A stretch of 46,234 nt of DNA, from NCBI GenBank assembly GCA_005884945.1, contig VAYM01000140.1:1-46234 (forward strand). Direction: 5' to 3'. Source of the DNA: Actinomycetota bacterium. Lineage in GTDB: Bacteria; Actinomycetota; Thermoleophilia; Gaiellales; Gaiellaceae. The position numbers and the translations under genes are program-made. The notes below the pieces were generated by a model. That model was not told the origin of the DNA and did no database searches. It worked only from the letters and a program-made list of their open reading frames with translations. Positions 7,224 to 16,878 of this stretch are shown here, one piece after another. How positions within the stretch are numbered: position 1 is the stretch's first letter; every line of letters starts with the position of its first letter.

Positions 7224-8471
7224 CTAGCCGGGGAGGAGCGTCCAGAGGTTGGACGCATCAGGCGTCCGCTTCGGCGCTTGCGGTACGTCGGCGATCTCGG
7301 TCCAGCCGTCGTCCTCGCCGGGGACGAGGGAGCAGTCGACCGCGCCGGCGCCGATCTGCTGGATCGTCTGCCTGACCGCTGTCCGCGAGGCCTTCGGCGT
7401 CCCGTCCGAGTAGTAGACGCCGGACTGCCAGCGGCCGAGGTTGCTCTCGTCGGTCACGTGGAAGAGGAACATCGCGCGCACGGTCGGCTGGCAGGCCGCC
7501 ATCAGCAGCGCTTCGTCGTAGTACCGCCCCTGCGTCGCTTCGGTCACGGGCTTCGTCGTCGCCGGCTCGCGGCCGACGTAGTCATGGATCTTGGCCGCGG
7601 GAATGATCGACTCGATCCCGTACTCGTCGTAGATGATCGGCAGCTTCGAGCCGAGCTGCGCCGTGCCGTTGAACGCCTTGCCGAGCAGGCCGACGAGCTT
7701 GTCGTAGTCGGCGAGCCCGATCGACGTGCCGTCCGGATGGCCCGCGTCCGGGGCGACGGACGAATTCTCCCCGTAGGGATGGAGCGCGAAGCCGTCCATG
7801 ATCGGCTTCGTGCGGCCGCTGTCGCGATAGGCGATCCCGAGGTCCGTGATGAACGCCGTCGGCGAATGCGTCTTGCGTCCGAGCTTCGGGTTGTCCGAGC
7901 CGTGCGGCGACACTGAACCGCCGATGACGAACGCGTTGGCGTCGACGGCCTTGATCGCGTCGTAGGTGCGCGCGAGCAGCTTCGCGTACATGCTCGCCGC
8001 GAGGTCCTCGCCGTCCGGCCCGAACTGCGGCAGCCAGTAGCGGTTGATGTTCGGCTCGTTCCCGATGATCAGGTTGCGCATGAGCGGGACGCGCCGTGTC
8101 AGGTCGGCTGCGAACGACGCGAACTGCCTCTGTGCGCCCGTCGTCAGCGGCGTCGTCCGGCTGCCGTACGGCATGATCGTCGTGTAGATCGTGATCCCGT
8201 CGAAGGCGCCGGCGGCGGCGACGGACTGCAACGCGGCGAGCTGGTCGTCGGGGACCGTCGTGTCACCGGGAGACCAGATCGCAGTGACTCGGAGCGCCTG
8301 GAAGCCCGCCGCCTTGGCGAGGTCGACCTTGGCGCGGGCGACGGCCGGATCGGCGTTCCGTCCCTCGTCCTCGGCCGCTCCGATCGTCATCGTCATCGAG
8401 GCGGCCGCCGTCGCCGGGGCAAGGCATGCCAGCAGGCACAGGGTCAGGATCGAGAGACGGAAGAGGCGCAC
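7224..8471 (-). CDS. Secreted TIM-barrel glycosidase-like protein (paralog 1)
   Basis: A 415-residue exported protein. After the GTG start, MRLFRLSILTLCLLACLAPA is a signal peptide cut at the ATAAA region. The rest is a clan-A glycosidase-like barrel: a first strand region with LRVTAIWSPG, the acid/base Glu in IIGNEPNINRYWLPQ and the nucleophile candidate Glu in YDEYGIES. This layout recalls GH5/GH39-type enzymes, but the substrate cannot be read. About 300 nt upstream on the same strand is a close paralog, so the pair arose by tandem duplication. This copy lacks the C-terminal domain of its neighbour. The ORF track's 469-aa form adds an unlikely N-terminal extension. Confidence 0.8.
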   Translation of the reverse strand: MRLFRLSILTLCLLACLAPATAAASMTMTIGAAEDEGRNADPAVARAKVDLAKAAGFQALRVTAIWSPGDTTVPDDQLAALQSVAAAGAFDGITIYTTIMPYGSRTTPLTTGAQRQFASFAADLTRRVPLMRNLIIGNEPNINRYWLPQFGPDGEDLAASMYAKLLARTYDAIKAVDANAFVIGGSVSPHGSDNPKLGRKTHSPTAFITDLGIAYRDSGRTKPIMDGFALHPYGENSSVAPDAGHPDGTSIGLADYDKLVGLLGKAFNGTAQLGSKLPIIYDEYGIESIIPAAKIHDYVGREPATTKPVTEATQGRYYDEALLMAACQPTVRAMFLFHVTDESNLGRWQSGVYYSDGTPKASRTAVRQTIQQIGAGAVDCSLVPGEDDGWTEIADVPQAPKRTPDASNLWTLLPG

Positions 8472-8585
8472 GCAGAAAGAAGTCGGGAACGGAGGAGCAT
8501 TTGAGTCTAGTCCGGCGCGTCGAAGATTCAAGAGGGTCGAAATCCCCTGTATAGGGGAGGGCGACCCGGCCGAACGGCCGATATG

Positions 8586-8719
8586 TTGACAGACGTCAGG
8601 GTTGCGTTGCCAAGCTCTCACCGTAGGGAGCACGGGAAGCTCGCCACTCTCCCTTTCTGGTGCGATCCTGAGGTTCGCTATGCGGCCCGGCCTTCTCCAA
8701 CCGGGCCGCTTTCCCTTTT
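8586..8719 (+). ncRNA. Possible small structured RNA
   Basis: The 278-bp gap between the two glycosidase genes carries stem candidates GCTCTC/GGGAGC (8614-8631) and GGGAG/CTCCC (8626-8653), which overlap and are alternatives, and ends in a textbook plus-strand terminator. A TTGACA box is at 8586, but no good -10 follows at 17 nt. Upstream, 8534-8567 is a nested hairpin (GGGTCG ... CCCCT/AGGGG ... CGACCC). The sequence does not match tmRNA, RNase P, SRP or 6S as I know them. It could equally be leader sequence of paralog 1 on the other strand. Confidence 0.25.
8682..8719 (+). terminator. Strong rho-independent terminator
   Basis: GCGGCCCGG and CCGGGCCGC form a perfect 9-bp stem with a 10-nt loop, followed by TTTCCCTTTT on the plus strand. 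No plus-strand gene lies upstream; on the minus strand it sits 40 nt after the stop of glycosidase paralog 2 and could also stop that transcript. Confidence 0.7.
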
Positions 8720-8749
8720 ACGCCGGAGTGATGCGAACCAGACGACGGG

Positions 8750-10174
8750 TCAGGGAACCGTGAAGCGACGGCTGACCGACCGTGGTGGCCCTGGGTTGAC
8801 GGGCGCCGTCAGCGAAACGCCGACCGTATATCTGCCCGGAGGCAGCGCGCCGAGCAGAACGCGTCGCTGGATACCGCCGATCGCGAGCCCGTGCCTACGT
8901 CGGATCGTCCGCCCCGCGGCGCGCACAGTCAGCGCGTAGCTGCAGTCGATGTCGCAGCGCAGATCCGCACGGACGCGGGCCGCCACCTTGACGACGCCGA
9001 GTGACGCGCGCGGGGTGAGCGCGAGCGACGGACAGCGCGTGACGACGCCCCGGTGCGCCTCCCTGACGGCCGTCCGCACGGCCGGGAGATCCGACTTCGG
9101 CTTCCCGTCGACGTAGAACAGCCCGGACTGCCAGCGATTCAGGTCGCCCTCGTCGATCGTGTGGAAGATGAAGAACCCGCGCACGTTCGGCTGGCAGAAC
9201 GCCAACTCGATCGCCTGCCGGTAGTAGTCGCCCTGCACGGACTCCGGCACCGGCTTCACGCTGGCGATCTCCTGGCCGGTATAGAGGCTCGCCTTCGGTG
9301 CGGGGATCTGCGACTCGACGCCGAACTCGGTGTAGTAGATCGGCAGTGTCGAGCCCTGCTGGGCAGTCCCGTCGAACGCCGTACCGAGCAGCGAGACGAG
9401 CTTGTCGTAGTCCGCGACCGCGATCGTCGTCGAGTTCGGGTGCCGGCCGTTGACGGGCGCGATGCTCGAGTTGTCCTCGTACGGATGGATTGCGAGCCCG
9501 TCCATGATCGGCTTCGTCCGCCCGCTGTTGCGGTAGACGGTTCCCATGTCGGCGATGAACGCGGTCGGCGAGTGTGTGAGGCGGATCGAGGTCGGATCGT
9601 CGCCGCCGTGTGGCGAGAGCGCGCCGCCGAGGACGAGGATGTTCCGCGAGACCGCCTTCAGGGCGTCGTAGCTCTCCGCGAGCAGGGCTTCGTACCCCGC
9701 GGCGGCCGCGTCCGAGCCGTCGAGCTCGAACTGCGGCAGCCAGTAGCGATTCAGGTTCGGCTCGTTCCCGATCACGAAGCGCCGGATGTCCGGCACGGCC
9801 CGCGCGATCGCGGCCGCGTACGCAGCGAAGTCCTGACGCTCCTGCTCCGTCAACGGCGCCGTCCGGCTGCCGAAGTTCATGACCACGAGGAACACCTGGA
9901 CCCCGTCGAGGTGCGCGGCCTCTGCGACGTTCCTGAGCACGTCCGTGTCCGCCTGCGACGGGGCGGTCTGGCCGGGTGCCCACACCTGCGTGAGCCGAAC
10001 CGAGTTGAGGCCCGCTGAGGTCAGCAGATCCATCTGCGCCTTCGCGCCGACGAGGGTCGGCTGACGCACCGCATCCTCCGCCGCTCCGATCAACATCGTC
10101 GGGCCGCCGGCTGATGCGGTCGAGGGCAGCGCCCCCGCGAGCGCCAGCAGAGCCAGGACGACGAGACGCTTCAC
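8750..10174 (-). CDS. Secreted TIM-barrel glycosidase-like protein with C-terminal domain (paralog 2)
   Basis: A 474-residue exported protein with signal peptide MKRLVVLALLALAGALPSTA. The catalytic barrel (about 25-385) parallels paralog 1 throughout, with the acid/base Glu in FVIGNEPNLNRYWLPQ and the nucleophile candidate in YYTEFGVES; the SPHGGDDP and DYDKLVSLLG blocks are also shared. About 85 extra residues at the C terminus, with DLRCDIDCSYALTVR and LPPGRYTVGVSLTA, read as a small beta-sandwich carrying a likely disulfide. It probably acts on an extracellular or cell-wall glycan; the substrate is unknown. Confidence 0.82.
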   Translation of the reverse strand: MKRLVVLALLALAGALPSTASAGGPTMLIGAAEDAVRQPTLVGAKAQMDLLTSAGLNSVRLTQVWAPGQTAPSQADTDVLRNVAEAAHLDGVQVFLVVMNFGSRTAPLTEQERQDFAAYAAAIARAVPDIRRFVIGNEPNLNRYWLPQFELDGSDAAAAGYEALLAESYDALKAVSRNILVLGGALSPHGGDDPTSIRLTHSPTAFIADMGTVYRNSGRTKPIMDGLAIHPYEDNSSIAPVNGRHPNSTTIAVADYDKLVSLLGTAFDGTAQQGSTLPIYYTEFGVESQIPAPKASLYTGQEIASVKPVPESVQGDYYRQAIELAFCQPNVRGFFIFHTIDEGDLNRWQSGLFYVDGKPKSDLPAVRTAVREAHRGVVTRCPSLALTPRASLGVVKVAARVRADLRCDIDCSYALTVRAAGRTIRRRHGLAIGGIQRRVLLGALPPGRYTVGVSLTAPVNPGPPRSVSRRFTVP

Positions 10175-10250
10175 TCCGGCCTATGTATCGGAAATCCAGG
10201 GCTTTCGCCGCGGGAAGCGTGTCCGGTGGAGGCCCGGCTAGATTGGCTCC

Positions 10251-12101
10251 ATAGCCTCTCGCCTCGAAGAAAAGCTCAGGACCCTGCCGGCGAAGCCGGG
10301 TGTCTACCTGTTCCGGGACAGGGAGGGGGACGTCCTCTACGTCGGAAAGGCCAAGTCGCTGCGCCCGCGTGTCCGGTCGTATTTCCAGGCGGGCCACGAT
10401 GCCCGGGCCACGATCCAGCAGCTTCCAGACCGCGTCGATGACGTCGAGGTGATCGTCACGCAGAACGAGGTCGAGGCGCTCCATCTGGAGCAGAACCTCG
10501 TAAAGCGGCACAGGCCGCCGTTCAACGTCCGGCTGCGAGACGACAAGTCGTTTCCCTACATCGCGGTCACGGTCGAGGACGAGTACCCGCGCGTCATGTT
10601 CACGCGGGAGCGGCATCGTCGCGGCGTCTGGTACTTCGGGCCGTACGCGAACGCGAAGAAGGTGCGCGAGACGCTCGACGTCCTCAACCGCGTCTTCCCG
10701 TACCGGCCGTGCGAAGGGCCGAAGCCGGGCCGCCACTCCGGAATCCCGTGCCTCGACTACCACATCGACCGCTGCCTCGCGCCGTGCGTGGGCTACGTGT
10801 CGAAGGACGACTACCGGACGATCATCGACCAGGTGATCGAGTTCCTCTCGGGCGAGACGGAGCCGATCCAGCGCGAGCTCGAGCGCAAGATGCGCGAGGC
10901 CGCAGCCGAGGAGCGGTTCGAGGACGCGGCGCGCTACCGGAACAGGCTGCGGTCCGTGCAGCACCTCGCGGAACGGCAGGCCGCGGACCGGCGGTCGGTC
11001 GGCACCGTCGACGTGATCGGCCTTGCGGTCGAGGGCGATCGTGCGGTCGTCCAGGTTTTCCCTCTGCGCGACGGCAAGATGGTCGACCGGTACTCGTTCC
11101 ATCTCGAGAACGTCGGCGGCCAGGACACGACGACGATCCTCGAGTCGTTCTGTCTGGAGTACTACGGCGGCTCTCCGTCCGTGCCGCCGCAGATCATCGT
11201 GCCGCGCGACGCGGGCGACATGTCGGCGCTCGAGGAGTTTCTGTCGGAGCGCCGTGGAGCACGCGTCGAAGTGCGGGTCGCGGAACGTGGCGAGAAGCGG
11301 CGTCTCCAGGAGCTCGCCTCGGAGAATGCCGCGCATGCGCTCGCTTCCGACACCGCGGTGGCCGAGCAGAAGCGACTGCGCCGGATCGAGGCGCTCGAGG
11401 AGCTCCGCGAGGCGCTGAACCTCGAGTCGCTGCCGATCCGCATCGAATGCTTCGACATCTCGACGGCGATGGGCTCGGAGAACGTCGGCGCGGTGGTCGT
11501 CTTCCAGGACGCGCTGCCGAAGAAGGCGCACTACCGCAAGTTCGGCGTGCGCGGACAGGAGGGGATGGACGACTTCGCGGCGATGGCGGAGGTGATGCGC
11601 AGGCGTTTTGCGCGGCTCTCGGACGGGACCGGGGAGGACCACGACGAGAGCTTCGCCGCGACCCCGAACCTGGTCGTCGTCGACGGCGGCAAGGGCCAAC
11701 TCTCGGCCGCGCTCGCGGCAATGCAGGCGTTCGATCTCCCGCGCGTCGCGGTGGTCGCGTTGGCGAAGCGCGAGGAAGAGGTCTTCGTCCCCGGACGTTC
11801 CGATCCGATTCGCCTCTCGCGGCACTCGCCCTCGCTGCAGCTGTTGCAGCGCATTCGCGACGAGGCGCACAGGTTCGCGATCGGATTCCACCGCCAGCGG
11901 CGCGAGACGCGCTCGTTCGGCTCCATCTTCGACGAGCTGCAGGGCGTCGGCCCGGCGCGCCGGCGCGCGATCCTGCAGCACTTCGGTTCGGCCGAGCGGT
12001 TCCTCGCGGCGACGCAGGAGGAGCTCGAGGGCGTGCCGGGTGTGCCGGCGAAGACGGCGCGGGCGATCTACGCGCAGCTACACAAGGCGGGCCGCGCGTA
12101 G
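10251..12101 (+). CDS. uvrC: Excinuclease ABC subunit C
   Basis: UvrC makes the dual incisions in nucleotide excision repair. Order of domains: GIY-YIG nuclease (PGVYLF, LYVGKAKSLRPRV near residues 15-45), the Cys-rich CLDYHIDRCLAPCVGYV, the UVR motif near 200 that binds UvrB, the RNase H-like nuclease with FDIS and VVDGGKGQLSAAL, and C-terminal helix-hairpin-helix pairs (LQGVGPARRRAIL). No ATG, GTG or TTG exists in frame between the TAG at 10239 and the GTG at 10449, which is beyond the nuclease domain. The natural N terminus requires ATA at 10251 or ATT at 10242 (or CTG at 10284). A TAGATT box overlaps that stop, 6 nt before the ATA. Confidence 0.93.
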   Translation: MASRLEEKLRTLPAKPGVYLFRDREGDVLYVGKAKSLRPRVRSYFQAGHDARATIQQLPDRVDDVEVIVTQNEVEALHLEQNLVKRHRPPFNVRLRDDKSFPYIAVTVEDEYPRVMFTRERHRRGVWYFGPYANAKKVRETLDVLNRVFPYRPCEGPKPGRHSGIPCLDYHIDRCLAPCVGYVSKDDYRTIIDQVIEFLSGETEPIQRELERKMREAAAEERFEDAARYRNRLRSVQHLAERQAADRRSVGTVDVIGLAVEGDRAVVQVFPLRDGKMVDRYSFHLENVGGQDTTTILESFCLEYYGGSPSVPPQIIVPRDAGDMSALEEFLSERRGARVEVRVAERGEKRRLQELASENAAHALASDTAVAEQKRLRRIEALEELREALNLESLPIRIECFDISTAMGSENVGAVVVFQDALPKKAHYRKFGVRGQEGMDDFAAMAEVMRRRFARLSDGTGEDHDESFAATPNLVVVDGGKGQLSAALAAMQAFDLPRVAVVALAKREEEVFVPGRSDPIRLSRHSPSLQLLQRIRDEAHRFAIGFHRQRRETRSFGSIFDELQGVGPARRRAILQHFGSAERFLAATQEELEGVPGVPAKTARAIYAQLHKAGRA

Positions 12102-12135
12102 GAATCCCTCGAACGCGTCACTCGCGCCAGCGATA

Positions 12136-12152
12136 TCCCCCACCACGGGGGA
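12136..12152 (+). terminator. Short hairpin after uvrC
   Basis: TCCCCC-ACCAC-GGGGGA forms a 6-bp GC stem 34 nt after the uvrC stop. It is followed by AACGCC, not a T tract, so it is a weak terminator candidate and may instead sit in the leader of the TPR gene. Confidence 0.4.
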
Positions 12153-12248
12153 ACGCCGATAAGGCAAGGGCCGCGTGGAAAGCCGCACCCTCATCCCGCC
12201 TGGTACCTGAGCCAGATCGAGCGCGGCAAGACCCGGCCCACCGGCGAG

Positions 12249-13403
12249 ATGCTCGCGTGGCTGGGCGAACGGCTGGGCGTCGACGCGTCGTTCCTGGAGA
12301 CGGGACAGTCGTCGGCGGAGTACGCCGAGTCCGAGGCGGCAGTCGCACGCGCCGAGGCGGCGGTGGAGGGTCAGCAGTTCGAAGAGGCGCGCGAGGCCCT
12401 GAGCGGACTCCGCTTCACCCCCGACGCGCCCGAGCTCGAGTTCCGCGCGCTGCTCGCGGACAGCTGGACGCGCTCGTACTTCGGCGAGCAGCGCCAGGCG
12501 CTCGAGGCGCTTGCCCGTGCGCGGGAGCTGTCGGAGCTCGACCTGTTCACGGACGTCGAGCGGTCCGAGGTGCTCTACCGCATGGGCGTCGTCCGCTACC
12601 AGCTTTCGTCGATCAACTCCGCGATCAGCCTCCTGACCGAGGCGTACGATCTCGCGACGCGGTCCGGGCTTCCTTGCGACCGTCTCCGCTCGCACGTCCT
12701 CGAGTGGCGCTCACGCTGCTCGCGCCGGCAGCGCGACTTCGAGGCTGCGCGCGAGGACATCGAGCTCGCGCTCGAGCTCGCGGAGGGTCTCGAGGACACG
12801 CTCACGATCGCGCACGTCACGTTCCAGGCGTCGATCGTCGCCGAGCGCGGCGGCCACTGGTTGCGCGCACGTGCGCTCGCCGAGCGCGCGAAGGAGCTGT
12901 ACGAGGCGCACGGCGACCGCATCAACATGGGCCGGATGCTCAACAACCTCGGCGGGCTCAACTACCTGCTCGGCAAGTCGGACGACGCGGTCACGCATCT
13001 CAAGCAGGCGTTCTCGATCGCGCTCGAGACGGGCAGCGACGCCGACGCCGCGCAGGCCGTCTCCTCCCTCGCGCAGGTTCATCTCGGCGCGAAGGAGTAC
13101 CCGCTCGCGGAGCAGCAGGCGCGACACGCGCTCGAGCTCCTCTCCGGGCGCGAAGACTTCATCGACGAGATCGGCAACGCCCAGATCGTGCTCGGTCGCG
13201 CATTGCTCGAGCAGGACCGCCTCGACGAGGCGGAGACGGTGTTCGACGAGGCCGAGGCGAGCTTGCAACAACTCTCCTCGGCCAGTCACGCGGCAGTCGC
13301 GTGGACGGCGCAGGGCGACCTCGCCATCCGCCGCGGCGACGCAGAGGCGGCGGCGGCGCTCTATCGCCGTGCGGCGGAAGCTCTCCAGGACGTTCGGTTC
13401 TAG
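12249..13403 (+). CDS. TPR regulator with partial XRE-type HTH
   Basis: A 384-residue protein of at least eight TPR-like helical pairs (for example LNNLGGLNYLLGKSDDAVTH, AQIVLGRALLEQDRLDEA), a fold that binds peptides. The reading frame is open upstream to 12102 and there encodes WYLSQIERGKTRPTGEMLAWL, the recognition-helix half of a Cro/CI-type HTH, but no ATG, GTG or TTG lies in that stretch and the first HTH helices are not recognisable. The ATG at 12249 is therefore only the first standard start, inside the HTH. Either translation begins at a rare codon or a frameshift has damaged the 5' end. A secreted peptide gene follows 17 nt after the stop. Confidence 0.7.
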   Translation: MLAWLGERLGVDASFLETGQSSAEYAESEAAVARAEAAVEGQQFEEAREALSGLRFTPDAPELEFRALLADSWTRSYFGEQRQALEALARARELSELDLFTDVERSEVLYRMGVVRYQLSSINSAISLLTEAYDLATRSGLPCDRLRSHVLEWRSRCSRRQRDFEAAREDIELALELAEGLEDTLTIAHVTFQASIVAERGGHWLRARALAERAKELYEAHGDRINMGRMLNNLGGLNYLLGKSDDAVTHLKQAFSIALETGSDADAAQAVSSLAQVHLGAKEYPLAEQQARHALELLSGREDFIDEIGNAQIVLGRALLEQDRLDEAETVFDEAEASLQQLSSASHAAVAWTAQGDLAIRRGDAEAAAALYRRAAEALQDVRF

Positions 13404-13420
13404 GAAGGGAGGTGATCAGG

Positions 13421-13588
13421 ATGCTGCGGAAACTCCTCTCCCTTGGGGCACTCGTCGTGGTCGCTCTCGCGCTCGGCGCAGGCCCAGCGGCGGCGAACAA
13501 CGGCAAGCCCTCCGGGTCGGCGTTTGCAAACGCGAACGGGAAGCCCTTCGTGACGGACGGCTTCTCCGACGGCCGCCTCGCGAACTAA
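13421..13588 (+). CDS. Small secreted peptide precursor (55 aa)
   Basis: Too short for the ORF track. A perfect ribosome site (GGGAGGTGATC) precedes the ATG. Residues 1-25 form a Sec signal peptide (MLRKLLSLGALVVVALALGA, then GPAAA), leaving a mature peptide of about 30 residues that begins NNGKPSGSAF and contains two similar stretches, ANNGKPSGSAF and NANGKPFVTDGF. No Cys is present. It lies directly behind an HTH-TPR gene and ahead of a strong terminator, so the two look like one operon. Function unknown; a signalling peptide sensed by the TPR protein is one hypothesis. Confidence 0.8.
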   Translation: MLRKLLSLGALVVVALALGAGPAAANNGKPSGSAFANANGKPFVTDGFSDGRLAN

Positions 13589-13649
13589 GGCGAACGGCCA
13601 CGCACTCGGCTTGAGCGGCCGCTCTCGGTCCTCGGAGCGGCCGTTCGCC
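13589..13649. terminator. Terminator with two competing folds
   Basis: GGCGAACGGCC (13589-13599) pairs perfectly with GGCCGTTCGCC (13639-13649), followed by TTTCCTCG. Inside, CGGCCGCTC can pair with GAGCGGCCG (13635-13643), which shares bases with the outer 3' arm, so the two stems exclude each other. It begins 1 nt after the peptide stop and lies 8 nt from the convergent gene, so it can serve both. Confidence 0.7.
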
Positions 13650-13657
13650 TTTCCTCG

Positions 13658-14611
13658 TTACGTGCGCTCGGGTTGCGCGGTGCCGTCCGCGTCGATGACG
13701 TCCCGGAAGCGCAGCGTCCTCATCATCAGCAGGATCGCCGTGAATCCCAACGTTGCATTCACGACGATCAGCGTGACGCGCAGGCCGACGCTGAAGCTCA
13801 GCAATGCGCTTCTCGACGCGGCGTGCGCCTTGTTGAAGATGTAGAGGAGCAGCGCCTGCTCCGTTCCGATTCCCGCCGGGCTGAAGGGGAAGATCGTCGC
13901 GAGGCTCTGGCTCACCTGCACGAGCAGCGCGTTGTGGAGCGAGGCGTGGATCTGAAACGCCTCGAGGAAGCAGAAGACGGTCGCGAGGCGCAGCGTCCAG
14001 TCGAGTACCTGGAACGGAACGACGCGCGTGACGTAGTACGGATGGTCGGAGAACGCTGAGAATCCCTGCGCGACGCGTGCCCGGAAGTCCTCGACGCGGT
14101 CGGCGATCCAGACGATGAGCAGTCCGCCGAACAGGATCAGGAGAACGAAGAGGATCAGCCCGATGCGCGGATGCCGGAACGCCCAGCCGTAGTCGAGCGA
14201 CGGCAGATGGGGGAGGACGTGCAGACCCGGCAGGAAGCCCTGCGTGACCGCCCAGATGACGAGGCACCCTGCGACGGCCATGTCGAAGACCGTCTGCAGG
14301 AGCACGGTGGAGACGAGCGTCGTGTAGGTCGAGCCCTGGACGTGCCGCTTGGCGAGGAACAGCTTCACGGCGTCGCCGCCGCGCGCGGGGATGACCGCGT
14401 TGACCCCGGTTCCGGCGACGTACGCGCCGAACATGTGCCGCCAGCGAACCTCGCTGTGGCGATACGCGGCCGCGACGATGTTGCGCCAGGCGGTCGAGAC
14501 CGCGATCAGTTTGCAGAAATGGCAGAGGGCGGCAGCGGCCAGCCACTGCCAGCGGACGTCCGCGAGATGGCCGAAGAAGACGGAGATCGCGTGCCACGTC
14601 GTATGAAACAC
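13658..14611 (-). CDS. UPF0104 flippase-like membrane protein
   Basis: A 317-residue membrane protein with about seven hydrophobic segments and the AglD/MprF-TM family hallmarks: GTGVNAVIPARGGDAVKLFL after the second helix and FPFSPAGIGTEQALLL near the C terminus. It would move or modify a lipid-linked substrate in the cytoplasmic membrane. It is the second member of this superfamily in the window, but of a different subgroup from the 4.2-kb gene. GTG start at 14611. It lies 21 nt downstream of pruA; in that gap CTCAGT-gtg-ACTGAG (14615-14629) is a perfect inverted repeat of unknown role. Confidence 0.78.
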   Translation of the reverse strand: MFHTTWHAISVFFGHLADVRWQWLAAAALCHFCKLIAVSTAWRNIVAAAYRHSEVRWRHMFGAYVAGTGVNAVIPARGGDAVKLFLAKRHVQGSTYTTLVSTVLLQTVFDMAVAGCLVIWAVTQGFLPGLHVLPHLPSLDYGWAFRHPRIGLILFVLLILFGGLLIVWIADRVEDFRARVAQGFSAFSDHPYYVTRVVPFQVLDWTLRLATVFCFLEAFQIHASLHNALLVQVSQSLATIFPFSPAGIGTEQALLLYIFNKAHAASRSALLSFSVGLRVTLIVVNATLGFTAILLMMRTLRFRDVIDADGTAQPERT

Positions 14612-14632
14612 GCGCTCAGTGTGACTGAGACT

Positions 14633-16291
<1,659 letters not shown>

Positions 16292-16299
16292 CGGCGCCG

Positions 16300-16309
16300 A
16301 TTGTAGGCT
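16300..16309. promoter_or_regulatory. Shared divergent -10 region of pruA and ogt
   Basis: ATTGTAGGCT contains TAGGCT on the plus strand and TACAAT on the minus strand, sharing the central TA. Each box ends exactly 8 nt from its start codon (GTG 16318, ATG 16291). Confidence 0.55.
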
Positions 16310-16317
16310 TGTGGTCC

Positions 16318-16878
16318 GTGTCTGTGACGCGCGTCGCCTACGCGGCCGAGGGGTGGGGCGAAGGCGAGCTCTGGTTCGAAGGACCGCGCCTCGTGTGGCA
16401 CGAGCTGCCGCGTCCGCGTCCGACAGAGACGAGTCCGAGGCCACACCCCCACCCGGGTGGGACTCAGTCCCGCCTCCCTCTGCGGTCGACGGTACGGGCA
16501 AAGCGCAGACGTGTCCGGGACGCCGATGTGCCGATGGTGCGCCGATTCGTCCACACCGTGCAGCGCTACTTCGCGGGCGAGCGGACGTCGTTCGGCGCGT
16601 TCGACGTCGACCTCGAGGGCCTGACGCCTTTCCAGCGCGCGATCTCCGACGCTCTGCGCGACGTCCCGTACGGCGAGGTCGTCTCGTACGGAGAGCTCGC
16701 ACGCGACGCCGGTTATCCGAACGCGCAGCGCGCGGCCGGGACGTTCTGCGCGCACAACCGATACCCGCTCGTCCTGCCGTGCCATCGCGTCGTCGCGTCG
16801 AACGGGATCGGCAGCTATGGCAGCCTCGGCGTCGGCTACAAGCGCCGCCTCTTGGAGCTCGAGGGTGTCGCTCTCTGA
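16318..16878 (+). CDS. ogt: Methylated-DNA-protein-cysteine methyltransferase
   Basis: A 186-residue suicide DNA-repair protein that moves methyl groups from O6-methylguanine to its own Cys. The active site LPCHRVVASNGIGSYG, the preceding RAAGTFCAHNRYP and the DNA-binding helix PYGEVVSYGELA are intact. The first 85 residues form the usual divergent N-terminal domain, here with a Pro/His-rich linker (PRPHPHPGG). The GTG at 16318 is chosen over the TTG at 16309 because the TAGGCT box sits 8 nt before it. The 3' end overlaps whiA by 14 nt. Confidence 0.9.
   Translation: MSVTRVAYAAEGWGEGELWFEGPRLVWHELPRPRPTETSPRPHPHPGGTQSRLPLRSTVRAKRRRVRDADVPMVRRFVHTVQRYFAGERTSFGAFDVDLEGLTPFQRAISDALRDVPYGEVVSYGELARDAGYPNAQRAAGTFCAHNRYPLVLPCHRVVASNGIGSYGSLGVGYKRRLLELEGVAL

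Noticed and set aside
8586-8613. TTGACA promoter for the candidate RNA
   Set aside because: No -10 hexamer at 16-18 nt; kept only as a weak hint.
8895-13588. Very long ORFs (1028 aa minus strand, 959 aa plus strand)
   Set aside because: Arg/Ala/Gly-rich shadow frames over uvrC and the glycosidase genes; no domain motifs. The last 58 codons of the 959-aa frame coincide with the real 55-aa peptide gene only by frame.
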